64,000 bases of DNA. Origin: JACVRW01 sp963728495 (GTDB taxonomy: Bacteria > Actinomycetota > Thermoleophilia > Solirubrobacterales > Thermoleophilaceae). A model generated the notes under the pieces. That model searched no databases. It saw only the letters and a list, made by a program, of their open reading frames with translations, and was not told the origin of the DNA. The DNA lies in contig CAVSKI010000010.1 in NCBI GenBank assembly GCA_963728495.1, forward strand, positions 415,329 to 479,328, written 5' to 3'. A program made the translations under genes and the position numbers. Shown piece after piece: positions 37,861 through 46,081 of the stretch; position 1 is the first letter of the stretch, and every line of letters starts with the position of its first letter.

Positions 37861-39558
37861 ATGGCCCGGATGAAGTGGTGGGGTTGGGGGGAAGAGGGCG
37901 TGTCGTTCACGCACGAGGACAAGCCGGCCCTCGGCCCGTTCCTCCAGCGCCACATCGCGGTGGACGCCGGGCGTGCCACCTCGCGGCCGCCCGACTTTGG
38001 GCAGCTGAGCGTCGATGAGCCCTCGCTCCCGGAGGACCTGCGAGATGCACTGGAGCAGGCCGTGGGCAGCGCACAGGTGTCCACCGACGACCTCGATCGC
38101 GTGGTCCACACCCGCGGCAAGAGCCTGCGCGACCTCGTCCGCACTCGCGCCGGCGACTTCGGCCGCGTTCCCGACGTGGTGGTCCGGCCCCGCGACGAGG
38201 AGGCGGTGGAAGCCGTCCTGCGCGCTGCGGTCGACGCCGACGCGGTGGTCATCCCGTTCGGCGGTGGCACCAGCATCTCCGGCAGCCTCGAGGCGCCGCC
38301 GGACGAGACGCGCACCGTGATATCGGTCGACCTGGGCGCGATGGACCGCGTGCTGGCAGTGGACGCCGGCTCCGGCCTGGCCCGCGTGCAGGCCGGCGTG
38401 CTCGGACCGGCGTTCGAGGCCCAGCTGAATGCGCGGGGATGGACCCTCGGCCACTTCCCGGACAGCTTCACCCACTCCACGCTCGGCGGTTGGGTCGCGA
38501 CGCGTTCGTCGGGCATGCAGTCCGACATGTACGGCGACGTGGCCGACCTGACACGCGCGGTCCGGGTGGCCACGCCGGCGGGGCTGCTGAGCACGCCCGC
38601 GGTGCCCCACACGTCGACCGGTCCGAGCGTTCGCGAGATGGTGCTGGGCAGCGAGGGCCGCTTAGGCATCATCACCGAGGCGACGGTGCACGTGCACCGC
38701 GTGCCCGAGCGCCGCACGATCCTCGGCTACCTGTTCCCGTCCTGGGCCGACGGCCTCGCGGCGATGAACGCGATCGCCGCCAGCGAGGCGGCGCCGTCGG
38801 TCACGCGCGTGTCCGACGCCCCCGAGACGCAGTTCTCCTTTGCCACCAAGACGCGCGACACGCTGGTCGACCGGCTCAAGTCGAAGGCGCTCTCCACCTT
38901 CCTCGAGCGGAGACGCCACTTCGACCTCGATCAGATGTGCCTGTCGTTCATCGGCTACGAGGGCAGCAAGCGCCACGTGGCCGCGCAGCGCAAGCTCGTA
39001 GGGCGCATGGTCAGACGCCACGGCGGCCTCGCCATCGGCACCGGCCCGGGCGCGCTGTACGACCAGAAGAAGTTCGACACCCCCTACATCCGCGACTTCC
39101 TGCTCGACCGCGGCGCGCTGGGCGATGTCTCCGAGACCTCGGCGCCCTGGAGCGCGCTACCCCGCCTCTACGACAACGTGATCGCCGCCGCGCGCGGCGC
39201 ATTCAGCGACCTGGGCGTGATGGGCTACATCATGTGCCACCTCTCGCACTCCTACCACTCCGGAGCGTGCCTGTACTTCACCTTCGCCTTCAAGCCGGCA
39301 GGAGGCCGCGAACCGCTGGAGCAGTACGACGTGGTCAAGTCGGCGATCCAGCAGACCTTCGTGGATTCTGGCGCCACGCTCTCACACCACCACGCCGTCG
39401 GCACCGAGCACTCGCAGTGGCTCGAACAGGACATTTCGGCACCCGGCGTGGAAATGCTGCGGGCGCTCTTCGAGGGCTTCGACCCGGGCGCGAACCTCAA
39501 CCCGGGCAAGATCGTGCCTGAGGCCCGGATAGCGGATAGGGTCTCGGACGCGACCTAG
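37861..39558 (+). CDS. FAD-binding oxidase, alkyl-DHAP synthase (AGPS) family
   Basis: About 565 residues from ATG 37861. The N-terminal MKWWGWG motif, PCMH-type FAD loop PFGGGTSISGSLE (around residue 132) and FPDSFTHSTLGGWVATRSSGMQSDMYG are those of AGPS. The C-terminal SHSYHSGACLYFTFAF and LSHHHAVG hold the Tyr and His cluster used by alkyl-DHAP synthase. AGPS swaps the acyl of acyl-DHAP for a fatty alcohol; many bacterial relatives instead oxidise hydroxyacids. Location in a DHAP-forming island makes the ether-lipid reading worth testing. ATG 37831 upstream is an alternative that overlaps the patatin start. Confidence 0.82.
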   Translation: MARMKWWGWGEEGVSFTHEDKPALGPFLQRHIAVDAGRATSRPPDFGQLSVDEPSLPEDLRDALEQAVGSAQVSTDDLDRVVHTRGKSLRDLVRTRAGDFGRVPDVVVRPRDEEAVEAVLRAAVDADAVVIPFGGGTSISGSLEAPPDETRTVISVDLGAMDRVLAVDAGSGLARVQAGVLGPAFEAQLNARGWTLGHFPDSFTHSTLGGWVATRSSGMQSDMYGDVADLTRAVRVATPAGLLSTPAVPHTSTGPSVREMVLGSEGRLGIITEATVHVHRVPERRTILGYLFPSWADGLAAMNAIAASEAAPSVTRVSDAPETQFSFATKTRDTLVDRLKSKALSTFLERRRHFDLDQMCLSFIGYEGSKRHVAAQRKLVGRMVRRHGGLAIGTGPGALYDQKKFDTPYIRDFLLDRGALGDVSETSAPWSALPRLYDNVIAAARGAFSDLGVMGYIMCHLSHSYHSGACLYFTFAFKPAGGREPLEQYDVVKSAIQQTFVDSGATLSHHHAVGTEHSQWLEQDISAPGVEMLRALFEGFDPGANLNPGKIVPEARIADRVSDAT

Positions 39559-39560
39559 TC

Positions 39561-40430
39561 ATGCCCGTCGTTTCCCTGAAAGAGATCCTCGACCCCGCGT
39601 TTGAAGAGCGCTACGGAGTGGCCGCCTTCAACGTGGTCGACGACGTGAGCCTGCGGGCCGTGATCGACGCGGCCACGGAGCTCGAGTCGCCCCTGATCGT
39701 CCAGACGTCGGTCAAGACGGTCAAGTCGATCGGGGCCAACGTGCTGTACCAGATGTTCCGCGCGATGGCCGACGAGGCGCCCGTGCCGATCACGCTCCAT
39801 CTCGACCACTGCCCCGAGCGCGAATGGGCCACGACGTGCCTGGAGACGGGCTGGAACTCCGTCCTGTTCGACGGCTCGCATCTCGACATCGAGGAGAACA
39901 CGCGCCAGACGGCCGAGGTCGTCGAGGAGGCACGCGGGCACGGCGCTGACGTGGAAGGGGAGATCGAGAGCGTGCTGGGCGTGGAGGACGACGTGGGCTC
40001 CGATGAGGCGAGCGACGTGCACCCTGTCGACGTGTCCCTGAAGTTCATCGAGGAGACCGGCGTGTATACCTTCGCGCCGGCCATCGGCACGGCGCACGGG
40101 CTTTACGCGGGCAGCCCCGACCTCACGCCCGAGCGGGTGACCGAGATAGTCGATCTGCGTCCGATCCCGATGGTGCTGCACGGTGGCACCGGCCTGGCGG
40201 TCGAGCAGTTCCAGGACCTGATCGCCCGGGGCTGCGCGAAGGTGAACATCTCGACCGCTCTGAAGATCGCCTTCGTCGACTCCCATCGGGAGTACCTCGA
40301 GGCCAATCCCGACAAGCACGATCCGCCGGCGCTGCTCAAGCACGTGGGCGAGGCGGTGAAGGCGATGGCGATCCACCACCTGCGCATCTTCGGCTCGGCC
40401 GGAAAGGCCCGCACGCCGGTGGCGGGCTGA
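39561..40430 (+). CDS. class II fructose-bisphosphate aldolase-family protein
   Basis: 289 residues, two bases after the FAD oxidase stop. AAFNVVDDVSLRAVIDAA, the zinc-binding HLDHCPE, GWNSVLFDGSHLDIEENT, EGEIESVLG, FAPAIGTAHGLY and VLHGGTGLAVEQF give all metal and phosphate contacts of the class II fold. It condenses or cleaves DHAP with an aldehyde. Whether the substrate is fructose-, tagatose- or another ketose-bisphosphate is not visible. Neighbouring HAD phosphatase and second DhaLK pair suggest a dedicated ketose route rather than core glycolysis. Confidence 0.88.
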   Translation: MPVVSLKEILDPAFEERYGVAAFNVVDDVSLRAVIDAATELESPLIVQTSVKTVKSIGANVLYQMFRAMADEAPVPITLHLDHCPEREWATTCLETGWNSVLFDGSHLDIEENTRQTAEVVEEARGHGADVEGEIESVLGVEDDVGSDEASDVHPVDVSLKFIEETGVYTFAPAIGTAHGLYAGSPDLTPERVTEIVDLRPIPMVLHGGTGLAVEQFQDLIARGCAKVNISTALKIAFVDSHREYLEANPDKHDPPALLKHVGEAVKAMAIHHLRIFGSAGKARTPVAG

Positions 40431-41218
40431 TGCCGGCACTGTTCTTCGACTGCGACGGCGTGCTGGCGGACACGGAGCGCTTCGGGCACCTGCCCGCCTT
40501 CAACGCCACCTTCGAGCAGGAGGGGCTGCCGGTGCGCTGGTCTGTGTTGGAGTACGGCGACAAGCTCTCGATCGGCGGCGGCAAGGAGCGCATGGCTTCC
40601 CTGCTCACCGACGACTTCGTGCGCGAGAACGGATTACCCGCCGACCCCGAGGGCCAGCGCGAGTTGCTGGCCGAGTGGCACCGGACCAAGACCGCGGCCT
40701 ACAAGGCGCGGGTGCGGGCGGGAGAGTTGCCCGCACGTCCCGGCGTCGCGCGCATCGTCGACGAGGCGCTGGCGGCGGGCTGGATACTCGCCGTTGCCTC
40801 CACGTCGGCGGAGGAGTCGGTGCGCGCAACCCTCGAGCACGCGGTGGGAGAGGACAAGGCGGCGCACTTCAGCGTGCTTGCCGGCGACGCGGTTCCGGCC
40901 AAGAAGCCCGACCCCGGGATCTACAGGCTCGCGCTCGAGCGCACCGGCGCGGCCCCGGACGACACGGTCGTGATCGAGGACTCGCGCAACGGACTGCGTG
41001 CGGCGGTGGGCGCCGGGCTGCGCTGCGTGGTCACGGTCAGCCACTACACCGCGGATGAGGACTTCTCCGAGGCGGTGCTCGTGGTCTCGAGCCTCGGCGA
41101 CCCGGGCGAGCGCGCGCAGATCATCGCCAACCGCAGCCCGGCCGAACCCGGCGAATACATCACACTCGACGACCTGCAGGCGTGCCTGAAGGTCACGGCC
41201 CCTCAGGAGGTCACATGA
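40430..41218 (+). CDS. HAD-family phosphatase, CbbY/beta-phosphoglucomutase-like
   Basis: 262 residues. HAD motif I FFDCDGVLADTE (nucleophile Asp and acid Asp), motif II VASTSAEES, Lys motif VPAKKPDPGIY and motif IV VVIEDSRNGLRAA are all intact, with an alpha-helical cap between I and II. CbbY relatives dephosphorylate sugar phosphates such as xylulose-bisphosphate. The ATG overlaps the aldolase stop by one base and the stop overlaps dhaL2 by four, so aldolase, phosphatase and the second kinase form one operon. Confidence 0.88.
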   Translation: MPALFFDCDGVLADTERFGHLPAFNATFEQEGLPVRWSVLEYGDKLSIGGGKERMASLLTDDFVRENGLPADPEGQRELLAEWHRTKTAAYKARVRAGELPARPGVARIVDEALAAGWILAVASTSAEESVRATLEHAVGEDKAAHFSVLAGDAVPAKKPDPGIYRLALERTGAAPDDTVVIEDSRNGLRAAVGAGLRCVVTVSHYTADEDFSEAVLVVSSLGDPGERAQIIANRSPAEPGEYITLDDLQACLKVTAPQEVT

Positions 41219-41859
41219 GCGACGCCTCTCTGCGCGACGCGGAGCAACTGGTCAGGACCATCGCCGACACGTGCCTGGAGAACGAGAAGCACTTCTGCGA
41301 CCTCGATGCGGTGGTCGGCGACGGAGACTTCGGCTACTCCCTGGCTCGCGGCTTCGGCAAGCTGGTCGAGGACTGGGACACCCTGGAGTACGACGACATC
41401 TCCGGCCTGTTCAAGAAGACCGCGCTCGTGTTGTCGAGCCGCATCGGCGGCACGTCGGGACCCATCTGGGGCACCGCGTTCCTGCGCGCGGGCACGGCGC
41501 TCAAGGACACCCCGTCGCCCACGTCCGACGACGCCGTGGCGGCGCTGCGGGCGGCCATCGAGGGCATCAAGCAGCGAGGCAACGCGGAGCTGGGCGACAA
41601 GACCCTGCTGGACGCCCTGATCCCCGCGACCGACCGCCTCGAGCAGGAATTCGCCGGCGGCGCGAGCGCCTCGGACGCCCTGGCCGCGGCCGCGGCGACC
41701 GCGCGCGAGAGCGCCGACGCCACGAAGCCGATGCTCGCCAAGCGCGGGCGTGCCTCGTACGCCGGGGAGCGCAGCATGGACTCCGTCGACGCCGGCGCGG
41801 TGGCAATCGCCGTCCTGTTCGAGCGTGTCAGCAATGAGTGGAGCCCTACCACCGTCTAG
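41215..41859 (+). CDS. dihydroxyacetone-kinase-type subunit DhaL (second copy)
   Basis: 214 residues. The ADP-Mg loop is DLDAVVGDGDFGYSLARG, where the first copy and E. coli have GDGDHG; the His to Phe change is typical of DhaL paralogues outside the classic dihydroxyacetone system. SSRIGGTSGPIWGTAFLR and AELGDKTLLDALIPA follow. CAGGAGGTCAC precedes the ATG. It overlaps the HAD gene and is followed by dhaK2 after 28 bp. It probably partners DhaK2 on dihydroxyacetone or a related ketose, with ATP or the DhaM fusion as donor. Confidence 0.85.
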   Translation: MSDASLRDAEQLVRTIADTCLENEKHFCDLDAVVGDGDFGYSLARGFGKLVEDWDTLEYDDISGLFKKTALVLSSRIGGTSGPIWGTAFLRAGTALKDTPSPTSDDAVAALRAAIEGIKQRGNAELGDKTLLDALIPATDRLEQEFAGGASASDALAAAAATARESADATKPMLAKRGRASYAGERSMDSVDAGAVAIAVLFERVSNEWSPTTV

Positions 41860-41887
41860 CCCCGGACCACCGGGTAGGAGGAGAGTC

Positions 41888-42883
41888 GTGAAGAAGTTCG
41901 TCAACGATCCGCAGCAGTTCGTCCCCGAGATGCTCAAAGGCATCGAGCTTTCCAATCCGGACACGCTGCGCTACGTCCCCGAGTACAACCTGATCATGCG
42001 GGCCGATGCTCCGCGTGACGACAAGGTCTCGATCATCCAGGGCTCGGGCTCGGGACACGAGCCCGCCCACGTGATGGCCGTCGGTCCCGGGATGCTCGAC
42101 GCGGCCTGTCCGGGCGACGTGTTCGCCGCACCGCCCTCGGACTACGTGTACGAGACGAGCAAGCTGCTCAACAGCCCCAAGGGTGTCCTGCACATCATCA
42201 ACAACTACACCGGCGACAAGATGGCCTTCGACATGGGCCGCGAGCTCGCAGAGGCCGAGGACATCAAGATCGGCACGGTCGTGGTGGATGACGACGTGTC
42301 GGTGAAGGACTCGACCTACACGGTCGGGCGGCGTGGCGTGGCCGGCAACTTCTTCGTCATCAAGGCACTCGGCGCCGCGTCGGACAAGGGCGCGGAGTTG
42401 GACGAGCTCGTGGCGCTGGGGGAGAGGGTCAACTCGGTCACGCGGACCATGGGCATGGCGCTCACGTCCTGTACACCGCCGGCCAAGGGCTCCCCGCTGT
42501 TCGAGCTGGGTGACGACGAGGTCGAGATGGGAGTCGGCATCCACGGAGAGCCCGGGCGACGCCGAGAGAAGATCAAGTCCGCGAACGAGCTGATCGACGA
42601 GATGCTCGAGGCGGTGGTCACCGACATCCCCTACGAGTCGGGGGACGAGGTGGCCCTGATGATCAACGGGCTGGGCGGCACCCCGATCTCCGAGCTCTAC
42701 ATCCTCTACGCACGCGCACATCAGCAGCTGGCGGACCGCGGCATCACGGTGGGCCGCTCGTACGTCGGCGAGTACTGCACCTCGCTCGACATGGCGGGGG
42801 CCTCCGTGACGCTCGTCAAGCTCGACGACGAGCTCAAGGAGCTGTTCGCGGCTCCCGCCGAGATCGCGATGCGGATCTTCTAG
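41888..42883 (+). CDS. dihydroxyacetone-kinase-type subunit DhaK (second copy)
   Basis: 331 residues from GTG, giving MKKFVNDPQQFVPEML. GSGSGHEPAHVMA and GVGIHGEPGRRRE conserve the two substrate-contact His positions of DhaK. It differs from the first copy at many positions (NTLRYVPEYN type N-terminus; SVKDSTYTVGRRGVAGNFFVIKALG) and is clearly a separate lineage, not a recent duplicate. The order here is dhaL then dhaK, the reverse of copy one. Substrate may be dihydroxyacetone, erythrulose or another short ketose. The stop TAG shares CTAG with the convergent phosphatase gene. Confidence 0.87.
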   Translation: MKKFVNDPQQFVPEMLKGIELSNPDTLRYVPEYNLIMRADAPRDDKVSIIQGSGSGHEPAHVMAVGPGMLDAACPGDVFAAPPSDYVYETSKLLNSPKGVLHIINNYTGDKMAFDMGRELAEAEDIKIGTVVVDDDVSVKDSTYTVGRRGVAGNFFVIKALGAASDKGAELDELVALGERVNSVTRTMGMALTSCTPPAKGSPLFELGDDEVEMGVGIHGEPGRRREKIKSANELIDEMLEAVVTDIPYESGDEVALMINGLGGTPISELYILYARAHQQLADRGITVGRSYVGEYCTSLDMAGASVTLVKLDDELKELFAAPAEIAMRIF

Positions 42884-43410
42884 AGCTCCACCACCGCACC
42901 GTGCGCCAGTGCGGACTCCGGGGGCACGGCCGCCCCGGAGTCCGCCAGCGCGGCGCGGATCGTCCCGGCGTGCGCGACCACCAGCGCCGGCTTCGGGCCG
43001 GAGTTGACTATTTCGAGTGCCGATCGGGTGCGGGCCCGCTGCTCGGCCAGCGACTCCCCGCCAGGGAAGCGGAAGGAGGGCTCGCCGGCGAGGAAGGCGG
43101 CATGCAGGTCGGGGCTCTCGAGCGCGAGCTCCGCCACCAGCCGGCCCTCCCAGTCGCCGCGGTCGGACTCGACCAGGCCCTCCAGCGTCTCGGCCTCGAG
43201 CCCGAGAGCTCGAGCCACCACCTCCGCGGTCCCGCGCGCACGTTGGAGGGGGGACGTCCACACGGCCACCAGACCCTTGTCGCGCAGGCGGTCGGCGAGC
43301 GCCTCGGCCTGGGCGAGGCCGGCCGCGCTCAGCGGCGGATCGCGCCGGCCGAGGATTCGCCCCTCCGCGTTCTCGTCGGTCTCACCGTGCCGCGCCAGCC
43401 ACAGGGACAT
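42880..43410 (-). CDS. histidine phosphatase (phosphoglycerate mutase-like) family protein
   Basis: 176 residues from ATG 43410. The N-terminal LARHGETDEN carries the phosphorylated His in RHG; AVWTSPLQRARGTAE supplies the second Arg, WEGRLV the acid region, and VVAHAGTIRA the second His. The compact size and FPGGESLAEQ segment fit the CobC/GpmB group of small-molecule phosphatases. It converges on dhaK2 with a shared CTAG double stop. Substrate is unknown. Confidence 0.88.
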   Translation of the reverse strand: MSLWLARHGETDENAEGRILGRRDPPLSAAGLAQAEALADRLRDKGLVAVWTSPLQRARGTAEVVARALGLEAETLEGLVESDRGDWEGRLVAELALESPDLHAAFLAGEPSFRFPGGESLAEQRARTRSALEIVNSGPKPALVVAHAGTIRAALADSGAAVPPESALAHGAVVEL

Positions 43411-43477
43411 AGCGAGGACGCTATCCGGCCGGGGCTGACCTCGGTGTGACCTAGTGAGAGTCAGACAACAAGAGCGG

Positions 43478-43660
43478 TCACCCTGTCCGTGTAGCCGTCT
43501 CCTCGTCGCCGGCGACCTCGTCCAGCCGCCGGTGGAGCTTGGCGCGCAGTTCGCCGGGCTCGTAGTCGCGCTGGGGGCGGCGCCTGCGGGCAACGACTAC
43601 GCCGGTGGCGGCTACTCCCGCCAGGCCGGCCACTCCGATGAGTTTCCAGGGCACCCGCAC
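43478..43660 (-). CDS. small membrane protein, 60 residues
   Basis: From GTG 43660: a short N-terminal PWKLIG, one membrane helix (VAGLAGVAATGVVVA), an Arg cluster (RRRRP) and a charged tail (YEPGELRAKLHRRLDEVAGDEET). The layout is that of many small actinobacterial membrane-anchored proteins. No family is recognised. A longer frame to 43816 exists, but its extra N-terminus is antisense to the next gene and is less convincing. It is divergent from the papain-like protein with a 19-bp gap. Confidence 0.58.
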   Translation of the reverse strand: MRVPWKLIGVAGLAGVAATGVVVARRRRPQRDYEPGELRAKLHRRLDEVAGDEETATRTG

Positions 43661-43679
43661 GGTCCGTAGGTTAGGGGTC

Positions 43680-44291
43680 GTGACCGACGCTCCCATGGCT
43701 CTCGCTGACGCCCTCGCCACGGCGGCCACCGGCGATATCTGGCTCTTTCGCGGCCGGGCGCTCACCGACGTCGCGATCCGGGCGGTCACCAACAGCCCCG
43801 TAAACCACGTGGGCATGGTCGTGGCGCTCGACGACCTGCCGCCACTCCTGTGGCACGCCGAGCTCGGGCGCTCGCTACCCGACGTCTGGACCGGTGAGCG
43901 CCAGCGCGGCGTGCAGCTGCACCGGCTGGGCGAAGCCGTGAGGACCTGGAATGAGCGCTACCGCCAGCGAGCCTGGGTACGCCAGCTCGAAGGGGCGATC
44001 GGGCGTCGTCACGAGGACCGCCTGATGGAGGTCATCCAGCACTTCGACGGCCGCCCGTTCCCCACGACGCCGGGGCTCGTGCGGCGCTGGGCCTCCGCTC
44101 GCCTGCGACGCGGCTCGTCGTCGCTGGAGACGATCTACTGCGCCGAGCTCGTCGCCACGACCTACCAGCACATGGGCCTGCTCCCCAGCAAGCGCCCGGC
44201 GAGCTGGTACGACCCCGGGCGCTTCTGGAGCGGCGACCACATCGAGCTCGTCGCACCGTTTGCCCTGCGCGGGGAGATAGCGGTGCGCTGA
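43680..44291 (+). CDS. permuted papain-like/NlpC-P60-type cysteine hydrolase (YiiX-like)
   Basis: 203 residues from GTG. GDIWLFRG and SPVNHVGMVVAL carry the His strand, and the Cys comes late in LETIYCAELVATTYQHMGLL, the circularly permuted order of the YiiX/YebB/LRAT-like group. HPYL-type WYDPGRFWSGD follows. Members act as cysteine peptidases, amidases or acyltransferases on lipid or peptide substrates. No signal peptide is visible, so a cytoplasmic location is expected. The Cys and His pair supports activity. Confidence 0.75.
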   Translation: MTDAPMALADALATAATGDIWLFRGRALTDVAIRAVTNSPVNHVGMVVALDDLPPLLWHAELGRSLPDVWTGERQRGVQLHRLGEAVRTWNERYRQRAWVRQLEGAIGRRHEDRLMEVIQHFDGRPFPTTPGLVRRWASARLRRGSSSLETIYCAELVATTYQHMGLLPSKRPASWYDPGRFWSGDHIELVAPFALRGEIAVR

Positions 44292-44310
44292 TGCTCCGCG
44301 GTGTGATTCA

Positions 44311-45138
44311 GTGTCCAGACACATGGCTGCCTCGGAGAGCAAGCGTGAGGCCATCGAGGTCGCCGCTCGGCCGCTGCGGGACCTTCTTCGTGAGGAGCAC
44401 GACGAGATCGCGGCCGCCCAGCGGGCGCTCAGGAAGGCCGAGAAGGCGCACGATCGCGCTATCGAGCTCGCCGAGCGCCAGCTCCGTGCCGCCCGGACGG
44501 CCAAGCCGCTGGCGTCCTACGGCCACGAGCTCATCCTTTATGCCGACTGTGTGAGCACCGCCGACGCGAACCACGAGCTGACGCCGGACGTGAAGGTGCG
44601 GATCGCCGATCGGACCCTCCACGTCGAGGGTCCGACATGGCACCGCGAGGTCGCCTTCCCCCGCCGTGACGAGCGCAAGGTGCGGCGGCTGGCCGAGGAG
44701 ATCGAGTCCGCCGCGCGCAACGTCGACACCATTCGCGCCCTGGCTCGAGACGAGGCGGAGGTGGCCGAGGGGAGCCTCGTGGGGGCTCGGGCCGAACGGC
44801 GCGCCATAGAAGAGACCCGCGCACTGATTCACCGGCTCGGCGAGCTCGTTGACGAACAAGAGGACGTGATCGATATGGCGCCGGGGATCAGTGCAGGTCA
44901 CGACGGCGTGCTGGTAGCCACCGACCGGCGGCTCCTGTTCATCTCGGTCCGAAGGACGCTCTCCTTCCCGTACGACCAGGTGTCGTCGGTGGGCGTGAAG
45001 GGAAAATTGTTCGGGGCACGCCTTTCGATCTCGACCAACGCGGGCAAGGGCGTGATCAGCGGGATCGCGGCGGGCCACGCCGCCGAGATCGCCGACCTGG
45101 TCCGAAGCCGGATCTCCCGCCAGAGCCCGGCCGCCTAG
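44311..45138 (+). CDS. hypothetical protein: coiled coil plus C-terminal PH-like domain
   Basis: 275 residues. The N-terminal 65 residues are helical and charged (LLREEHDEIAAAQRALRKAEKAHDRAIELAERQL). A middle beta-rich unit (HELILYADCVSTADANHELTPDVKVRIADRTLHVEG) is followed by a second coiled coil (about 125-185). The last ~85 residues (GVLVATDRRLLFISVRRTLSFPYDQVSSVGVKGKLFGARLSI) look like a bacterial PH/YokE-like domain. Soluble, function unknown. ATG 44323 is an alternative start. Confidence 0.68.
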   Translation: MSRHMAASESKREAIEVAARPLRDLLREEHDEIAAAQRALRKAEKAHDRAIELAERQLRAARTAKPLASYGHELILYADCVSTADANHELTPDVKVRIADRTLHVEGPTWHREVAFPRRDERKVRRLAEEIESAARNVDTIRALARDEAEVAEGSLVGARAERRAIEETRALIHRLGELVDEQEDVIDMAPGISAGHDGVLVATDRRLLFISVRRTLSFPYDQVSSVGVKGKLFGARLSISTNAGKGVISGIAAGHAAEIADLVRSRISRQSPAA

Positions 45139-45156
45139 CGAGCGGGCCGCGGGCCC

Positions 45157-46068
45157 TCAGGCGGGGTTGGAAGCGGCCCCGAGCGGCTCCTTCAATGCTT
45201 CTCCCGCCCGAACCGGCGCCGGCATCAGAGCCGCAGCGACGAGCACGAGCACGAATGCGCCCAGGCGGGCCGCCACGATGAGGACGTCGTCGCCCAGCGG
45301 GTCGCCGAACACGACCATGCCCGCGACGATCGTGGACATGTTCGCGGCCACTGAGGTGACTGCGATCACCGCTACGCCGTCACCCACCTGCAGGCTTCGC
45401 GCGGAGGCGAAGAAGGACCCGACGGCCGCCACGACCACGACCACGCTCCACGGGCTGATCAGACCACCGACGCCGGCCTCCAGGTCATTGCTCAATGCCT
45501 TGATGGCCACGTCGGAGATGCCGAAGCCCAGGCCGGCGGCGGCGCCCAGCATCACACCGTGCTGCGCCCTCACCCGTTCGATGCGGTGCGAGAAGATCAG
45601 GAGGAGCCCGAGTGCGATGCCGCCGCCCTCGAAGAGGATCATTGCGGTGAGGGAGTAATCCGAGGTGTCGCCTGCCCCCTCCTTGCCGGTCAAGCCCAGT
45701 AGGGCGAGCGACACCGCCACGAGGATGATTCCGACCCACTGCCGGCGCCCCAGCTGGAAGCCGAAGAAGCGCTCGGCGAGCACGGCCAGCAGCACGAAGC
45801 CTCCGGCAAGGACCGCCTGGGCCGTGGAGAGCGGCAGAAGCGCAAGCGCGCCGACGTGCGCCAGGAAGGCGGCCACCGCAACCAGCCAGCCGATCGTCCA
45901 CCACTTCGATCGGAACAGGTCGGCCGCGCTGCGCAACGGGTGGCGCATGTCCACGTCGGGGGCCGCCACCGCGCCGCGGTGTTTGTAGAGGAAGGCCAGG
46001 TTCGTGCCGAACGCCGACAGCACGGCGCATACGAGACCCACGACGACCGACGAGGAGAGCTCAGTCAT
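45157..46068 (-). CDS. DMT-superfamily (EamA/NIPA-like) transporter
   Basis: 303 residues with nine or ten membrane helices, e.g. SSSVVVGLVCAVLSAFGTNLAFLY, HVGALALLPLSTAQAVLAGGFVLLAVL, WVGIILVAVSLALLGLTG, GVMLGAAAGLGFGISDVAIKALS and LIVAARLGAFVLVLVAAALM. The pattern of LLPLSTAQAVLAG and GISDVAIKAL resembles the NIPA/DMT metabolite exporters. Substrate is unknown; magnesium and small organic cations are possibilities. Its ATG lies 13 bp from the divergent methyltransferase start. Confidence 0.82.
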   Translation of the reverse strand: MTELSSSVVVGLVCAVLSAFGTNLAFLYKHRGAVAAPDVDMRHPLRSAADLFRSKWWTIGWLVAVAAFLAHVGALALLPLSTAQAVLAGGFVLLAVLAERFFGFQLGRRQWVGIILVAVSLALLGLTGKEGAGDTSDYSLTAMILFEGGGIALGLLLIFSHRIERVRAQHGVMLGAAAGLGFGISDVAIKALSNDLEAGVGGLISPWSVVVVVAAVGSFFASARSLQVGDGVAVIAVTSVAANMSTIVAGMVVFGDPLGDDVLIVAARLGAFVLVLVAAALMPAPVRAGEALKEPLGAASNPA

Positions 46069-46081
46069 ATTCCCCTGGGCG

